Shown here: piece by piece, positions 45,150 to 53,298 of the stretch
Position numbering within the stretch: the first letter of the stretch is position 1
Layout of the letters: each line of letters opens with the position of its first letter
Assembly: GCA_945890485.1 (NCBI GenBank)
Contig: CAMDCN010000006.1
Coordinates: 310,001 to 374,000 of the forward strand
Source of the DNA: Candidatus Sulfopaludibacter sp. SbA3
GTDB lineage: Bacteria; Acidobacteriota; Terriglobia; Bryobacterales; Bryobacteraceae
Reading direction: 5' to 3'
DNA: 64,000 nt
Translations under genes and position numbers: made by a program
Notes under the pieces: generated by a model
What the model saw: the letters and a program-made list of their open reading frames with translations, nothing else
Told to the model about the DNA's origin: nothing
Databases searched by the model: none

Positions 45150-45650
45150 ATGGCAAACTCGATCTCCGAGATTCTGGGCTCCGCGGCGGCAATCGCCAAG
45201 GGCATGAGCGTCACTTTGAAGGAGATGATGTCTCCGACGGTGACGGAGGATTACCCGGACGCTCCGGCGAAGTTCCAAGAGCGTTACCGCGGGGTCCATG
45301 TACTCCAGCGCGATGAAGCGGGCCTTGAAAAGTGCGTGGCTTGTTTCCTGTGCGCGGCGGCTTGCCCGTCGAACTGCATCTACATCGAAGCGGATGAGAA
45401 CACGGAGAAGAAGCGGATCAGCGGTGGCGAACGGTACGCGAGCGTCTACAACATCGACTACAGCCGCTGCATCTTCTGCGGCTTCTGCGTGGAAGCCTGT
45501 CCGACCGATGCGATTACCCATGGCCACCAGTTTGAGATTGCGAGCTACAACACGTCGACGTTGATCTACCGCAAAGAGCAGATGCTGGTGAACATCGCCC
45601 CGAACGTAAAGGCCCCGGCGTTGCCCGTGGAAACAACCGGCGGACACTAG
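45150..45650 (+). CDS. nuoI: NADH-quinone oxidoreductase subunit I-like 2[4Fe-4S] protein
   Basis: A 166-residue protein with two ferredoxin-type motifs, CVACFLCAAACP and CIFCGFCVEACP, which bind the N6a/N6b-type clusters of complex I subunit I. GLEKCVACFLC and DYSRCIFCGFCVEACPTDAITHGHQFE are typical of NuoI. It lies 11 bases after a STAS gene, away from any other nuo gene in the window. It could be a duplicated or stray nuoI, or an electron carrier for another enzyme. A GGAAG box precedes the ATG. Confidence 0.9.
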   Translation: MANSISEILGSAAAIAKGMSVTLKEMMSPTVTEDYPDAPAKFQERYRGVHVLQRDEAGLEKCVACFLCAAACPSNCIYIEADENTEKKRISGGERYASVYNIDYSRCIFCGFCVEACPTDAITHGHQFEIASYNTSTLIYRKEQMLVNIAPNVKAPALPVETTGGH

Positions 45651-45656
45651 CGGCCG

Positions 45657-46706
45657 CTATTTCAGGTGGTATTGGCTACGGATACCGGCGGCGCTGCTGG
45701 CGGCTTGGTCCTTGAACGGTCCGGCGATGGTGGCGCATTCGGCGTGTAGCTTGTAGGCCTGCTCGATTCGCCGCAAGTCTTGTTTGGGCTCGCCGAGTCG
45801 CAAGTTGACGAAGCCCAGATGGAAGAGCGCTTCGCTTTTGAGCGCGGGGTGAGGATCGAGGTGGGGGATGGCGGCGCGGAGATGGGACTCAGCGTCGACC
45901 AAGCGGGCGTCCTGGGAGGCGATGACGCCGAGCATGGTGTGGCCGAGCGCAGCTTGGGTGGGCGTGGCTTTGCTCGTCGGGGCGACGAGACGCTTGGCAT
46001 AGAGGATTGCCTTCTGCGGGTCTTTCAAGCCGTCGTAGTAGTGCGAGGCGAGGAAGAGAAGCATGTCGGGTTGGTTCGGGTCCTGCTTCAGCTTGGCTTC
46101 AGCGAGGGCTAGGGTTTGGCCCACGTTGCCGGACTGGCGATGGAGGTGGAAGATGCGGGCGCGGAGTTGGGGCAGGTACTCGGAGGCGGGGTTCGATTTC
46201 TCGAGTTGGGCGGCGGCTGCCTGGAGTACTTTCGGCTCGTTCGACTGCAGAGCCGGGGCGTAGAGGAAGTACTCGGCGTAGGTGAGGCATTGGCGGGCGT
46301 AGTCGCTGGGCTCTGCCCGCAGGGCTGCTTCCGCTGTACGTTGGGCCCAAAGTTGGATCAGGTTCGCAGCGCCTTTGCCTTGGGCGGCCTGGAGCGCGGT
46401 GTGGACGGCGGGGAGGTCGGCGGGGTCGGCCTGGAGTAGGGTTTCGCCAGCGCGGATGGCGCTGTCGAAGTCTTTGACGGCGAGGTAGTGGGTTTGGGCC
46501 TCGCCAAGGACCCAGGTGAACGATTCGTGCTGGGGGAAGCGTTCGAGGAACATGCGGAGATAGACGGAGCGGCGTTCGGGGTCCGTCTCCTGCAGAATCT
46601 GTTGGATGATGAGTCCGGCGGGACCGGCGGTGGTCTCAGCCAGGTGGCGTTTCGCCGGCAGCGCGGCGAACGCACAGAAGAGGAGGGCAAGAATGGTCTT
46701 TCGCAC
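45657..46706 (-). CDS. Secreted TPR-rich protein of unknown function
   Basis: A 349-residue protein with an N-terminal signal sequence (ILALLFCAFAALPAK). The rest is helical repeats resembling TPR: SAIRAGETLLQADPADLPAVHTALQ, YDGLKDPQKAILYAKRLV and SHLRAAIPHLDPHPALKSEALFHLGF. It is likely periplasmic and a scaffold. The start is GTG 46706, with GGAGG five bases upstream. It is convergent with nuoI, 6 bases apart. Confidence 0.75.
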   Translation of the reverse strand: MRKTILALLFCAFAALPAKRHLAETTAGPAGLIIQQILQETDPERRSVYLRMFLERFPQHESFTWVLGEAQTHYLAVKDFDSAIRAGETLLQADPADLPAVHTALQAAQGKGAANLIQLWAQRTAEAALRAEPSDYARQCLTYAEYFLYAPALQSNEPKVLQAAAAQLEKSNPASEYLPQLRARIFHLHRQSGNVGQTLALAEAKLKQDPNQPDMLLFLASHYYDGLKDPQKAILYAKRLVAPTSKATPTQAALGHTMLGVIASQDARLVDAESHLRAAIPHLDPHPALKSEALFHLGFVNLRLGEPKQDLRRIEQAYKLHAECATIAGPFKDQAASSAAGIRSQYHLK

Positions 46707-46784
46707 ACGGGCCTCCGTTACTAGTTGGCCCGAGTGTACAGGACGTTCGTTTTCGGGGAAATCGAATGGAAGCCTGAGTTGGCG

Positions 46785-47813
46785 CTAGGGTACTTTCTGC
46801 GCGGCGAGGCGGATGTTTTGCTTGGTGGCGTTGTTCGTGAGGACGAGTTGGCCGTTCTCGTGGCGGACGTCGTCGACCTGATCGAAGCCGGGCGGTACGG
46901 CGGCGTAGAACATGACGAACTTGGCGGAGATCTTCGATTTGGCAGGGAGCCAGCGATAGGTGGGGACGTCGAAGAGTTTGCCTTCGCTGATGGCCTGGCG
47001 GCGGGAGACATCGAAGGGTTGGGTGCCGAATTCGAGGCCGCGGGAGAGTTCTCCGGAGGCGGGATAGTTGTGCCATTCCTGCAGCCAGGGGTAGTCGGCG
47101 CGGGGGAAGTAGTAGCCGAAGACGAGGCGCTTCTCCAGGTGAATGGCGGTGACGAAGCCGTGGGTGCGATTGGGGTCGATGGTGCAGCCGGTGTGGTCGA
47201 GGGAGTTGGCACCGGCGGGGACGGCGCGGAGGTTGCGGGTGCCTCCGGCGTTGAGGGGGACGTTGGGATAAGTGAACTCGACGCCGGCGTTGAGGGTGGA
47301 CTTGGGGCCGCCTTTTTCATCGGGGCGGGTGAGGCAGCGGCCGACCGAGGCGTCGACGACGGTTTTGCCGTGCGTCAGGAACGGCGCGCCGATGGTGGCG
47401 TGTTCGGCCCAGTTGATGGGCCGGTCGAAGCCGAGTTCATTTTCGAGGGTGGTTTCGACCGTGATGACCTGTTCGCCGGGGAGGAGTTTGATGCGGCGGG
47501 TGACCTTCTCCTGGACGATGGGGAGGCGGGTTTCGAAGACGCCGGGGGCGGTTTCGGTCCAGGATTGGCGGACAGCTTCGCCGTGGCCGGGGAGTCCGGC
47601 GGCTTGCTCTTCATTCGATGTGGGGCCGAAGCCATCGACGCAGAGGAAGTGGCCCATGTAGTTGCCGCTGCCCTTCCACATGGGGTTCGTTTCGTCTTTG
47701 TCGGCGAGGAGGCGGAGCTTGGTGAAGGCCCCTCCTGGATTCTGGACGGAAAGTTCGAGCTTATCGTTCTTGATCAGGGTGAGGTCGGCGAAGAGGAGGA
47801 GGAGCGCGAGCAT
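46785..47813 (-). CDS. Secreted aldose-epimerase-like (galactose mutarotase fold) protein
   Basis: A 342-residue protein with a short signal sequence. ELSVQNPGGAFTKLRLL near the N-terminus, NWAEHATIGAPFL with a conserved His, and FGYYFPRADYPWLQEW fit the galactose mutarotase-like beta-sandwich superfamily, the group with many uncharacterised sugar-binding proteins. Catalytic His/Glu residues cannot be assigned safely. TAGAAT lies 5 bases before the ATG at 47813. Confidence 0.7.
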   Translation of the reverse strand: MLALLLLFADLTLIKNDKLELSVQNPGGAFTKLRLLADKDETNPMWKGSGNYMGHFLCVDGFGPTSNEEQAAGLPGHGEAVRQSWTETAPGVFETRLPIVQEKVTRRIKLLPGEQVITVETTLENELGFDRPINWAEHATIGAPFLTHGKTVVDASVGRCLTRPDEKGGPKSTLNAGVEFTYPNVPLNAGGTRNLRAVPAGANSLDHTGCTIDPNRTHGFVTAIHLEKRLVFGYYFPRADYPWLQEWHNYPASGELSRGLEFGTQPFDVSRRQAISEGKLFDVPTYRWLPAKSKISAKFVMFYAAVPPGFDQVDDVRHENGQLVLTNNATKQNIRLAAQKVP

Positions 47814-47818
47814 GCTGA

Positions 47819-47824
47819 ATTCTA
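47819..47824 (-). promoter_or_regulatory. TAGAAT -10-like element before the mutarotase-like gene
   Basis: It lies 5 bases before the ATG at 47813 in the 26-base gap to the divergent gene. The plus-strand CAGAAT at 47828-47833 is 6 bases before the ATG at 47840 and may serve the other gene. Confidence 0.4.
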
Positions 47825-47839
47825 CGTCAGAATAGAGTC

Positions 47840-48199
47840 ATGTGGGGAATTCTTCTTTTTGCGGCGATGACGCTGGCGGACGTGGAAAAGCTGCTGGAAC
47901 AAGGGCGGAACCTGTCGGCAAATCCGCTGCAGCGCTTGGAGCAGCGCTTAAAGGAGAACCCGGACGACGCGGCGGTACGAATTCAGCTGCTGGCGTGGTA
48001 CACGGAGAACGCGTCGACGGCGGGAGAGGCGACGGCGAAGGCGGCGCGGGTGGACCACATCCTTTGGTTCCTGAAGTATGAACCGAAGAACCCGGTGTTG
48101 GCGCACTCGTCGGGGGTCGGCAAGCTGAATTGCGAAACGAAGCCAACGAGCCGGGACGAGGAGCACGCGTGTGAACTTCAGGAGCGCCAGCGGAAATAG
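47840..48199 (+). CDS. Small, probably secreted, unknown protein
   Basis: A 119-residue protein whose first 12 residues are hydrophobic and could be a weak signal. The rest is polar and helical, with RLEQRLKENPDDAAVRIQLLAWY, a TPR-like phrase, and a short basic C-terminus. No family is recognised. Its last 22 bases overlap the end of the convergent 95-residue gene, so one of the two may have a mis-assigned extent. Confidence 0.55.
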   Translation: MWGILLFAAMTLADVEKLLEQGRNLSANPLQRLEQRLKENPDDAAVRIQLLAWYTENASTAGEATAKAARVDHILWFLKYEPKNPVLAHSSGVGKLNCETKPTSRDEEHACELQERQRK

Positions 48200-48465
48200 A
48201 CGAGCGTGACGGCGCCGACGATAACGGCGACGACGAAGACGGCGTTGGCCGCCCAGATGAGCCAATAGAAGATACGCCAGCGGCGGAAGAGCGGATCCGT
48301 CGGCATGGCGGCGAGGCAGCGGTCGTACAGCGCGCGATCGGGCAGGAAGGGGTTGCCTTCGGGCGAATCGCGGAACTTCAGCCGGAGCTGGAAGCGGAGA
48401 AAGCTGTACGGAACGCTGACGCCAATTGCGGCGGCGATCAACGCGAAGATGAGCGCCGCCGGCAT
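48178..48465 (-). CDS. Small two-helix membrane protein
   Basis: A 95-residue protein with two hydrophobic segments, about residues 3-22 and 66-90. Between them is a polar stretch (EGNPFLPDRALYDRCLAAMPTD). It ends with YFRWRS. It starts 6 bases downstream of the xylose-isomerase-like gene and is likely cotranscribed. No family is recognised. Confidence 0.6.
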   Translation of the reverse strand: MPAALIFALIAAAIGVSVPYSFLRFQLRLKFRDSPEGNPFLPDRALYDRCLAAMPTDPLFRRWRIFYWLIWAANAVFVVAVIVGAVTLVYFRWRS

Positions 48466-48471
48466 GGCGGA

Positions 48472-49713
48472 CTAGACCGAGAAGATGCGGCCTTTGTTCT
48501 GACCGACCAGGATCTGGAAGAGGCGATGGCCGATGAGCTCGTGGAGGCTCCAGAGCTCGCGGTTGCTTTCGAACATGCCGGCGGCGTCGAGCGGGTTGGC
48601 GACGCGGGGGCCGGCGGTCTTGAGGGCCTCGGTGGCTTCCTTAATGATGGGGTCCGTGAGGACCTCGCCGGCCATCTCCCAAAGGGTGATGAAACGGTCG
48701 ACGGCGGTGGGGAAGCTGACGGCGAAGACGCCGTGCTGGCTGGTGGATCTGGGCGGCTTGTAGTCGAGATTGAACGGTCCGTTGAAGCCGTGGCTGCGGA
48801 GAAGCACTAAAACGTTCAGCCAGTCGAACGGGTTGATGAGGCCGACAGCGATGTCGACGTCGTGTTTGAGGCTGTAGCCATCGTTGATATCGAAGTGCCA
48901 GAGCTTGTTGGCGAAGAGCATGCGGGCGAGGGCGGCGCGGACGGCGGTGCCCCACATGCGCTCGTGCAAGTATTCGGGATTGAGGCCGACCATGGCGGGA
49001 TGCTTCAGCTTGCCGGAGAAGATGAAGGCCAGCATGGCGTCGCTGGTGGGGAGGAGGATTTCGGCGACGGGTTCGAAGGGCTTGGCCTCCATGCAGTGCT
49101 TCAGGGTGGCGCGGCCGAACTTTTTGGCAAGGTCGATGTCGGCGTCGCAGGCAGCGTTGAGCGTGTCGGCGTACCACTGCAGCATTTGGGTTTCGTCGAT
49201 GGCGCCTTGGACCCAGTAGCCGAGGGCGCCGGGCCAGTAGACGGCGAACTGAGCGCCGAGTTCATGGCCGATTTTCACGGTATTCGAGACGCGCCAGGCG
49301 GCGTATTCGCGGATCTGCGAGGCTTCTGGCGCGGAACTGGCGGCCCAGACGGGATTACTGAAAGTCTCGGTGGTGACCATCGAGCACTGAAGGCCTTCCT
49401 TCTTCAGGCTAGCGCCGATGCGGCCGACGATCTCGTCCTGTTGGGCGTTGCCGAGGCCGGTGGTGGGGATGACGTCCGTGTCGTGGGTACACCAGTAGCC
49501 GATGCCAATTTTGGCGTACTCCTCAATGATCCGTTCGAAGCCGATGGCGGGGCGGGTCTTGTCCTGGAAGAGCGAGTTGCCTTCATACGCCGCGGCCCAT
49601 TGGGGGCCGGTGATGAAGAACTTGCGCCGGGTTTCCGGGGAGTAGGCACCACCGCAGGCCGTGGCGAGGCGCTCGACGAGAGCTTGTTGCTGGTTGGGTT
49701 CGAGGACAGACAT
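48472..49713 (-). CDS. Xylose-isomerase-like TIM-barrel enzyme
   Basis: A 413-residue barrel protein. Metal-ligand motifs are present: EAKPFEP, GLNPEYLHERM and HFDINDG. The classical xylose isomerase WGGREG motif is absent; VYWPGALGYWVQG occupies that region. The protein is therefore a sugar isomerase of the XylA-like superfamily, with the exact sugar unclear. The start at 49713 is 47 bases from acs, with no good ribosome site. Confidence 0.75.
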   Translation of the reverse strand: MSVLEPNQQQALVERLATACGGAYSPETRRKFFITGPQWAAAYEGNSLFQDKTRPAIGFERIIEEYAKIGIGYWCTHDTDVIPTTGLGNAQQDEIVGRIGASLKKEGLQCSMVTTETFSNPVWAASSAPEASQIREYAAWRVSNTVKIGHELGAQFAVYWPGALGYWVQGAIDETQMLQWYADTLNAACDADIDLAKKFGRATLKHCMEAKPFEPVAEILLPTSDAMLAFIFSGKLKHPAMVGLNPEYLHERMWGTAVRAALARMLFANKLWHFDINDGYSLKHDVDIAVGLINPFDWLNVLVLLRSHGFNGPFNLDYKPPRSTSQHGVFAVSFPTAVDRFITLWEMAGEVLTDPIIKEATEALKTAGPRVANPLDAAGMFESNRELWSLHELIGHRLFQILVGQNKGRIFSV

Positions 49714-49747
49714 AAGGAGAAACGAGACACCATGATATCGCGGTTGA

Positions 49748-49753
49748 TAGAAT
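49748..49753 (+). promoter_or_regulatory. TAGAAT -10-like element before acs
   Basis: The hexamer matches the -10 consensus at five of six positions and lies 7 bases before the acs ATG at 49761. Confidence 0.5.
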
Positions 49754-49760
49754 CGCCTGA

Positions 49761-51713
49761 ATGACGCAAGACGCTAAACCCGTATCGCTCCCGACCCTGG
49801 TACCGCCGTCGGAGGAGTTCGTCCGGCAGGCCAACGTGAGCGGGATGGATGCTTATCGCGCGATGTACGCGCAGGCATTGAACAACACAGAAGAGTTCTG
49901 GGGCCAGTTGGCCGAGCAGGAGCTGGATTGGTTCCAGCGGTTCGAGAAGCCGCTTGATTGGAACCCGCCGTTTGCCAAGTGGTTTGTGGGCGGAAAGCTG
50001 AACGTCTGCTACAACTGCGTGGACCGGCATGCGATGGGCGGCCGGGGGAACAAGGCCGCGATCATTTTCGAAGGCGAGCCGGGCGACCAGCGGACGATTA
50101 CTTATCGCGAACTGCAGCGGTTGGTGACGCGGTTTGCGAGTTCGCTGCTGGAACTGGACTTGAAGACGGGCGACCGCGCCGTGATCTACATGCCGATGAT
50201 TCCGGAAGCCGCGATTGCGATGCTGGGTTGCGCGCGGCTGGGCATTCCGCACTCGGTGGTGTTCGGCGGGTTTTCGGCCGAGGCGTTGAAGGCGCGCATT
50301 CAGGATTTGGAAGCTTCTGTCGTGATTACGACCGACGGCGGCTGGCGGCGCGGGAAAGAGATCCGGCTGAAGGATGCCGTGGACGAAGCGCTGCGGGAGT
50401 GCCCGACCGTGCGGCACACGGTGGTGTATCAGCGGACGGGCTCGGAAGTGAAGATGGAGAAGGGCCGGGACCACTGGTGGCACGTACTGGACGAGGCTGC
50501 TTCCGAAGACGTGGCGCCGGTGGAAGTGGACAGCGAGCATCCGCTGTATGTGCTGTATACGTCGGGCACGACGGGCAAGCCGAAGGGCATTCTGCATACG
50601 TCGGCGGGCTATCTGCTGCAAGCGACGATGACGACCAAGTGGGTGTTCGACCTGAAGGAACACGACACGTACTGGTGCACGGCGGACGTCGGCTGGGTGA
50701 CGGGACACAGCTATGTGGTCTACGGGCCGTTGTCGTGCGGCGCAACGACCTTCATGTACGAAGGGGCGCCGGACACGCCGGCGTTTGACCGCTGGTGGCG
50801 GCTGATTGATAAGTACAAGATCTCCGTGTTCTACACGTCGCCGACGGCGATCCGGGCGTTGATCCGCCAGGGCGACCATTGGCCGGAGCGGCATAACCTG
50901 AAGTCGCTTCGCTTGTTGGGTTCGGTGGGTGAACCGATCAATCCCGCAGCGTGGGACTGGTATTACCGGGTGATTGGCGGGAGCCGCTGCCCGATCGTGG
51001 ATACGTGGTGGCAGACCGAGACCGGCGCGATTTTGATTTCGCCGATGCCGGGCGCTACGCCGTTGAAACCGGGTTCGGGCACGATGCCGATGCCGGGCAT
51101 TATTCCGGAGATCGTGGACCACAATGGTCACGCGGTGGAGGACGGCAAGGAAGGGTTCCTGATTATGCGGAAGCCCTGGCCGAGCATGCTGCGGACAATC
51201 TGGGGCGACCCGGAGCGCTACAAGGATCAGTACTGGTCGCGGTTCCCCGGCTACTACTTCACGGGTGATGCGGCGCGGAAGGACAAAGACGGCTACTTCT
51301 GGATCCTGGGCCGGGTGGACGATGTGATGAACGTCAGCGGCCACCGGCTGAGCACGATGGAGATTGAGTCGGCGCTGGTGAAGCATCCTTCGGTGGCCGA
51401 GGCTGCCGTGGTCGGCAAGCCGCACGAGATTACGGGTCAGGCTGTTTGCTGCTTTGTGACGTTGAAGAAGAGCGCCAAGGACGTGGATACGCTCGGCAAA
51501 GAGCTGCGGCAGTGGGTGGCGCACGAGATTGGACCGTTTGCGCGGCCGGAGGAGATTCGATTTACCGATTCGCTGCCGAAGACACGGAGCGGGAAGATTA
51601 TGCGGCGGCTGCTGCGGGAGATTGTGACGTCGAACACGGTGGCCGGCGACGTGACGACGCTCGAAGACATGAATGTGCTGACGTCGCTCGCGGCGCAGCA
51701 TGACGAGGATTAG
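49761..51713 (+). CDS. acs: Acetyl-CoA synthetase
   Basis: A 650-residue protein of full family length. Motifs are the ACAS N-terminal domain ([20 protein letters not shown]), [15 protein letters not shown], the acetate-pocket segment [16 protein letters not shown] with the Trp that limits acyl size, and SGKIMRR with Lys612, the site of regulatory acetylation. It activates acetate to acetyl-CoA. A second, more distant acyl-CoA ligase lies at 38820-40670. Confidence 0.96.
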   Translation: MTQDAKPVSLPTLVPPSEEFVRQANVSGMDAYRAMYAQALNNTEEFWGQLAEQELDWFQRFEKPLDWNPPFAKWFVGGKLNVCYNCVDRHAMGGRGNKAAIIFEGEPGDQRTITYRELQRLVTRFASSLLELDLKTGDRAVIYMPMIPEAAIAMLGCARLGIPHSVVFGGFSAEALKARIQDLEASVVITTDGGWRRGKEIRLKDAVDEALRECPTVRHTVVYQRTGSEVKMEKGRDHWWHVLDEAASEDVAPVEVDSEHPLYVLYTSGTTGKPKGILHTSAGYLLQATMTTKWVFDLKEHDTYWCTADVGWVTGHSYVVYGPLSCGATTFMYEGAPDTPAFDRWWRLIDKYKISVFYTSPTAIRALIRQGDHWPERHNLKSLRLLGSVGEPINPAAWDWYYRVIGGSRCPIVDTWWQTETGAILISPMPGATPLKPGSGTMPMPGIIPEIVDHNGHAVEDGKEGFLIMRKPWPSMLRTIWGDPERYKDQYWSRFPGYYFTGDAARKDKDGYFWILGRVDDVMNVSGHRLSTMEIESALVKHPSVAEAAVVGKPHEITGQAVCCFVTLKKSAKDVDTLGKELRQWVAHEIGPFARPEEIRFTDSLPKTRSGKIMRRLLREIVTSNTVAGDVTTLEDMNVLTSLAAQHDED

Positions 51714-51748
51714 TTTTTTGGATCAGCCTCAGTAGTAATTTTTTGCGC

Positions 51749-51797
51749 GGCGGTGGGGAATGCGTGCCATTCTAAGGTCATGCAGCCCCCCACCGCC
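51749..51797 (+). promoter_or_regulatory. Long hairpin in the leader of the guanidine/urea operon
   Basis: GGCGGTGGGG (51749-51758) pairs perfectly with CCCCACCGCC (51788-51797). The loop holds an inner arm, TGCGTG against CATGCA, with one G-U pair. A second hairpin (CGAGG...CCTCG) follows near 51808-51826. The overall layout does not match a guanidine-I riboswitch that I recognise. It lies 144 bases before the first gene and buries the start codon of a small open frame. A regulatory role is inferred. Confidence 0.5.
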
Positions 51798-51887
51798 AAT
51801 CAAACCCGAGGAGAAGTTTCCCTCGCGGTGATGTTGCGGTTGACGCGGATGGATGTCTGCTGCGGTCCCCCCTCCTTTCTCTCCTAG
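51780..51887 (+). CDS. Possible 35-residue leader peptide with tandem cysteines
   Basis: An ATG at 51780 preceded by AAGG opens a 35-codon frame ending at TAG 51885-51887. The second half reads MLRLTRMDVCCGPPSF, with two adjacent Cys codons. It faintly resembles the Arg-x-Asp-Leu/Val-Cys pattern of cysteine-responsive leader peptides in actinobacteria. The ATG sits inside the 3' side of the leader hairpin. Coding potential is unproven; an ATG at 51831 could be the true start. Confidence 0.3.
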   Translation: MQPPTANQTRGEVSLAVMLRLTRMDVCCGPPSFLS

Positions 51888-51940
51888 CGGTTCTCGCCTT
51901 TTCGTTCTCCCCACTTTTCAATTCACAGGAGTAAGTTCCC

Positions 51941-52660
51941 ATGTCGACGGAAACGTCCGTTCTTTGGGAAGAGTCCCTGCCTGGCGGCAGCATCTGGTCT
52001 CATGTATTCAAGCGCGGCACATCGTTGCGCGTGACGGATACAGAGGGCAGCGCCAACGTCTCGGTACTCTTCTATAACGCTGACAACTTTGTAGAGCGCT
52101 ACAACATGCCGGACACGTTGAAGTGTCAGCATACGGCGCATTTGACGCAGGGCCACTGCCTGTATTCGGATATGGGCCGGGTGCTCGCGTCGATTACGCA
52201 CGACGACCTGGGTTGGCATGATCCGCTGGCCGGTTTTTCAAACAAGGCTTGCGTGGCGCGGCAGTTTGGCGAGGGTACCTACCAGGCCTTGCGGAATGAT
52301 TGGCATACGAACGCGCATGACCTGATTCTGGTGGAGTTGGCCAAGTACGGGATGAACGAACGGGACTTCACGGCGAGCGTGAACCTGTTCAGCAAGGTGG
52401 TGGTGGAAGACGACGGTTCGTTCCGCTATGTGGAAGGCCACTCGCCGGCGGGGTCGACGGTGGAGCTGCGCAGCGATATGAATACGTTGATGATTCTGTG
52501 CACGTGTCCGCATCCGCTGGCGCCGGGCGGGGCGTGGGCGCCGAAGCCGGTGGGTCTGACGGTGAAGCGCGTGCCGCTGCCGACGCTGCATGATCCATGC
52601 CGGTTGTCGCGGCCGGAGAATGGGCGCGGGTTCACGTTGACGGAGAGGTATTTCCTATGA
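51941..52660 (+). CDS. Urea carboxylase-associated protein, probable carboxyguanidine deiminase subunit (DUF1989 family)
   Basis: A 239-residue protein of the urea-amidolyase-associated DUF1989 family. [19 protein letters not shown] at the N-terminus, [23 protein letters not shown] and [11 protein letters not shown] are typical of the first of the two paired subunits. Members of this pair are reported to form carboxyguanidine deiminase in guanidine-degrading operons, converting carboxyguanidine to allophanate. AGGAG lies about ten bases before the ATG. Its stop overlaps the next ATG (ATGA). Which of the two is subunit A cannot be settled here. Confidence 0.85.
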   Translation: MSTETSVLWEESLPGGSIWSHVFKRGTSLRVTDTEGSANVSVLFYNADNFVERYNMPDTLKCQHTAHLTQGHCLYSDMGRVLASITHDDLGWHDPLAGFSNKACVARQFGEGTYQALRNDWHTNAHDLILVELAKYGMNERDFTASVNLFSKVVVEDDGSFRYVEGHSPAGSTVELRSDMNTLMILCTCPHPLAPGGAWAPKPVGLTVKRVPLPTLHDPCRLSRPENGRGFTLTERYFL

Positions 52661-53298
52661 GCTTAGTCGAGAGCCAATTGACGCCGGAGACGGCCGTGTA
52701 CCGGCAGGTGGTGCCGGCGGGCGACGGCTGGATCCACGAAGTGAAGCAGGGGCAGGTGTTCCGGATCGTCGACCTCGAAGGGAACCAGGCGGCGGATACG
52801 TTGTTCTTCAACGCGCATGATTACAGCGACCGGTACAGCGCCGTGGACACGATTCGGGAGCAGGGGAACCTGTATCTGACGACGGGTTCGGAGCTAAAGA
52901 CGATTCATGGGCATACGCTGATGACCATCGTGGCTGATACGTGCGGGCGGCACGATACGGTGGGCGGGGCGTGCGCGATGGAATCGAACATGGTGCGCTA
53001 CGCGATTGAAAAGCGGTACATGCACGCCTGCCGGCAGACGTTTGTGCGGCTGGCGCTGGAATGGGGCGGAGGCCTCGAAAAGCGCGACATTACGCATAAC
53101 GTGAACTTCTTCATGAATGTGCCGGTGACGCCGGCGGGGAAGTTGACGTTCGAAGACGGCGTGAGCGCGCCGGGCAAGTACGTGGAGATGCGGGCGGAGA
53201 TGGACACGCTCGTTCTGATCTCGAACTGCCCGCAGTTGAATAACCCTTGCAACGCGTATAACCCGACTCCTGTTGAGGTCATGATCTGGGATGTTTAA
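52657..53298 (+). CDS. Urea carboxylase-associated protein, second probable carboxyguanidine deiminase subunit (DUF1989 family)
   Basis: A protein of about 213 residues, paralogous to the preceding one. [34 protein letters not shown], and [17 protein letters not shown] with a conserved Cys/His, are typical; Cys and His residues may bind zinc. The start at ATG 52657, overlapping the previous stop, is preferred over the longer frame at 52597. It overlaps the carboxylase gene by 8 bases, so all four operon genes are translationally linked. Confidence 0.87.
   Translation: MSLVESQLTPETAVYRQVVPAGDGWIHEVKQGQVFRIVDLEGNQAADTLFFNAHDYSDRYSAVDTIREQGNLYLTTGSELKTIHGHTLMTIVADTCGRHDTVGGACAMESNMVRYAIEKRYMHACRQTFVRLALEWGGGLEKRDITHNVNFFMNVPVTPAGKLTFEDGVSAPGKYVEMRAEMDTLVLISNCPQLNNPCNAYNPTPVEVMIWDV

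Noticed and set aside
45657-46706. Alternative overlapping frames in the TPR region (for example 45662-46000)
   Set aside because: They are Ser/Pro-rich shadows of the TPR gene in another frame with no start signals.
49404-51701. Long antisense open frame of 765 residues opposite acs
   Set aside because: It lies wholly antisense to a well-conserved acs gene, its protein is Arg/His/Pro-rich low complexity, and high GC content keeps such frames open by chance. The same applies to the long frames opposite the ABC exporter (5419-6702), the acyl-CoA ligase (38802-40676), valS (14558-15694 and 15788-16693), the kinase (21565-22722) and the carboxylase (53975-55114).
51714-51746. T-rich runs after acs as a terminator
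   Set aside because: The runs (six T near 51714 and six near 51739) are not preceded by a stable GC-rich hairpin on the plus strand.
51714-51940. Guanidine-I (ykkC) riboswitch in the operon leader
   Set aside because: I could not find the conserved CUAGGG and GGUCCGAGAG-type segments or a terminal GGGAGA-type helix in order; CCTAGCGGTTCTCG near 51884 is similar but too close to the start and isolated.
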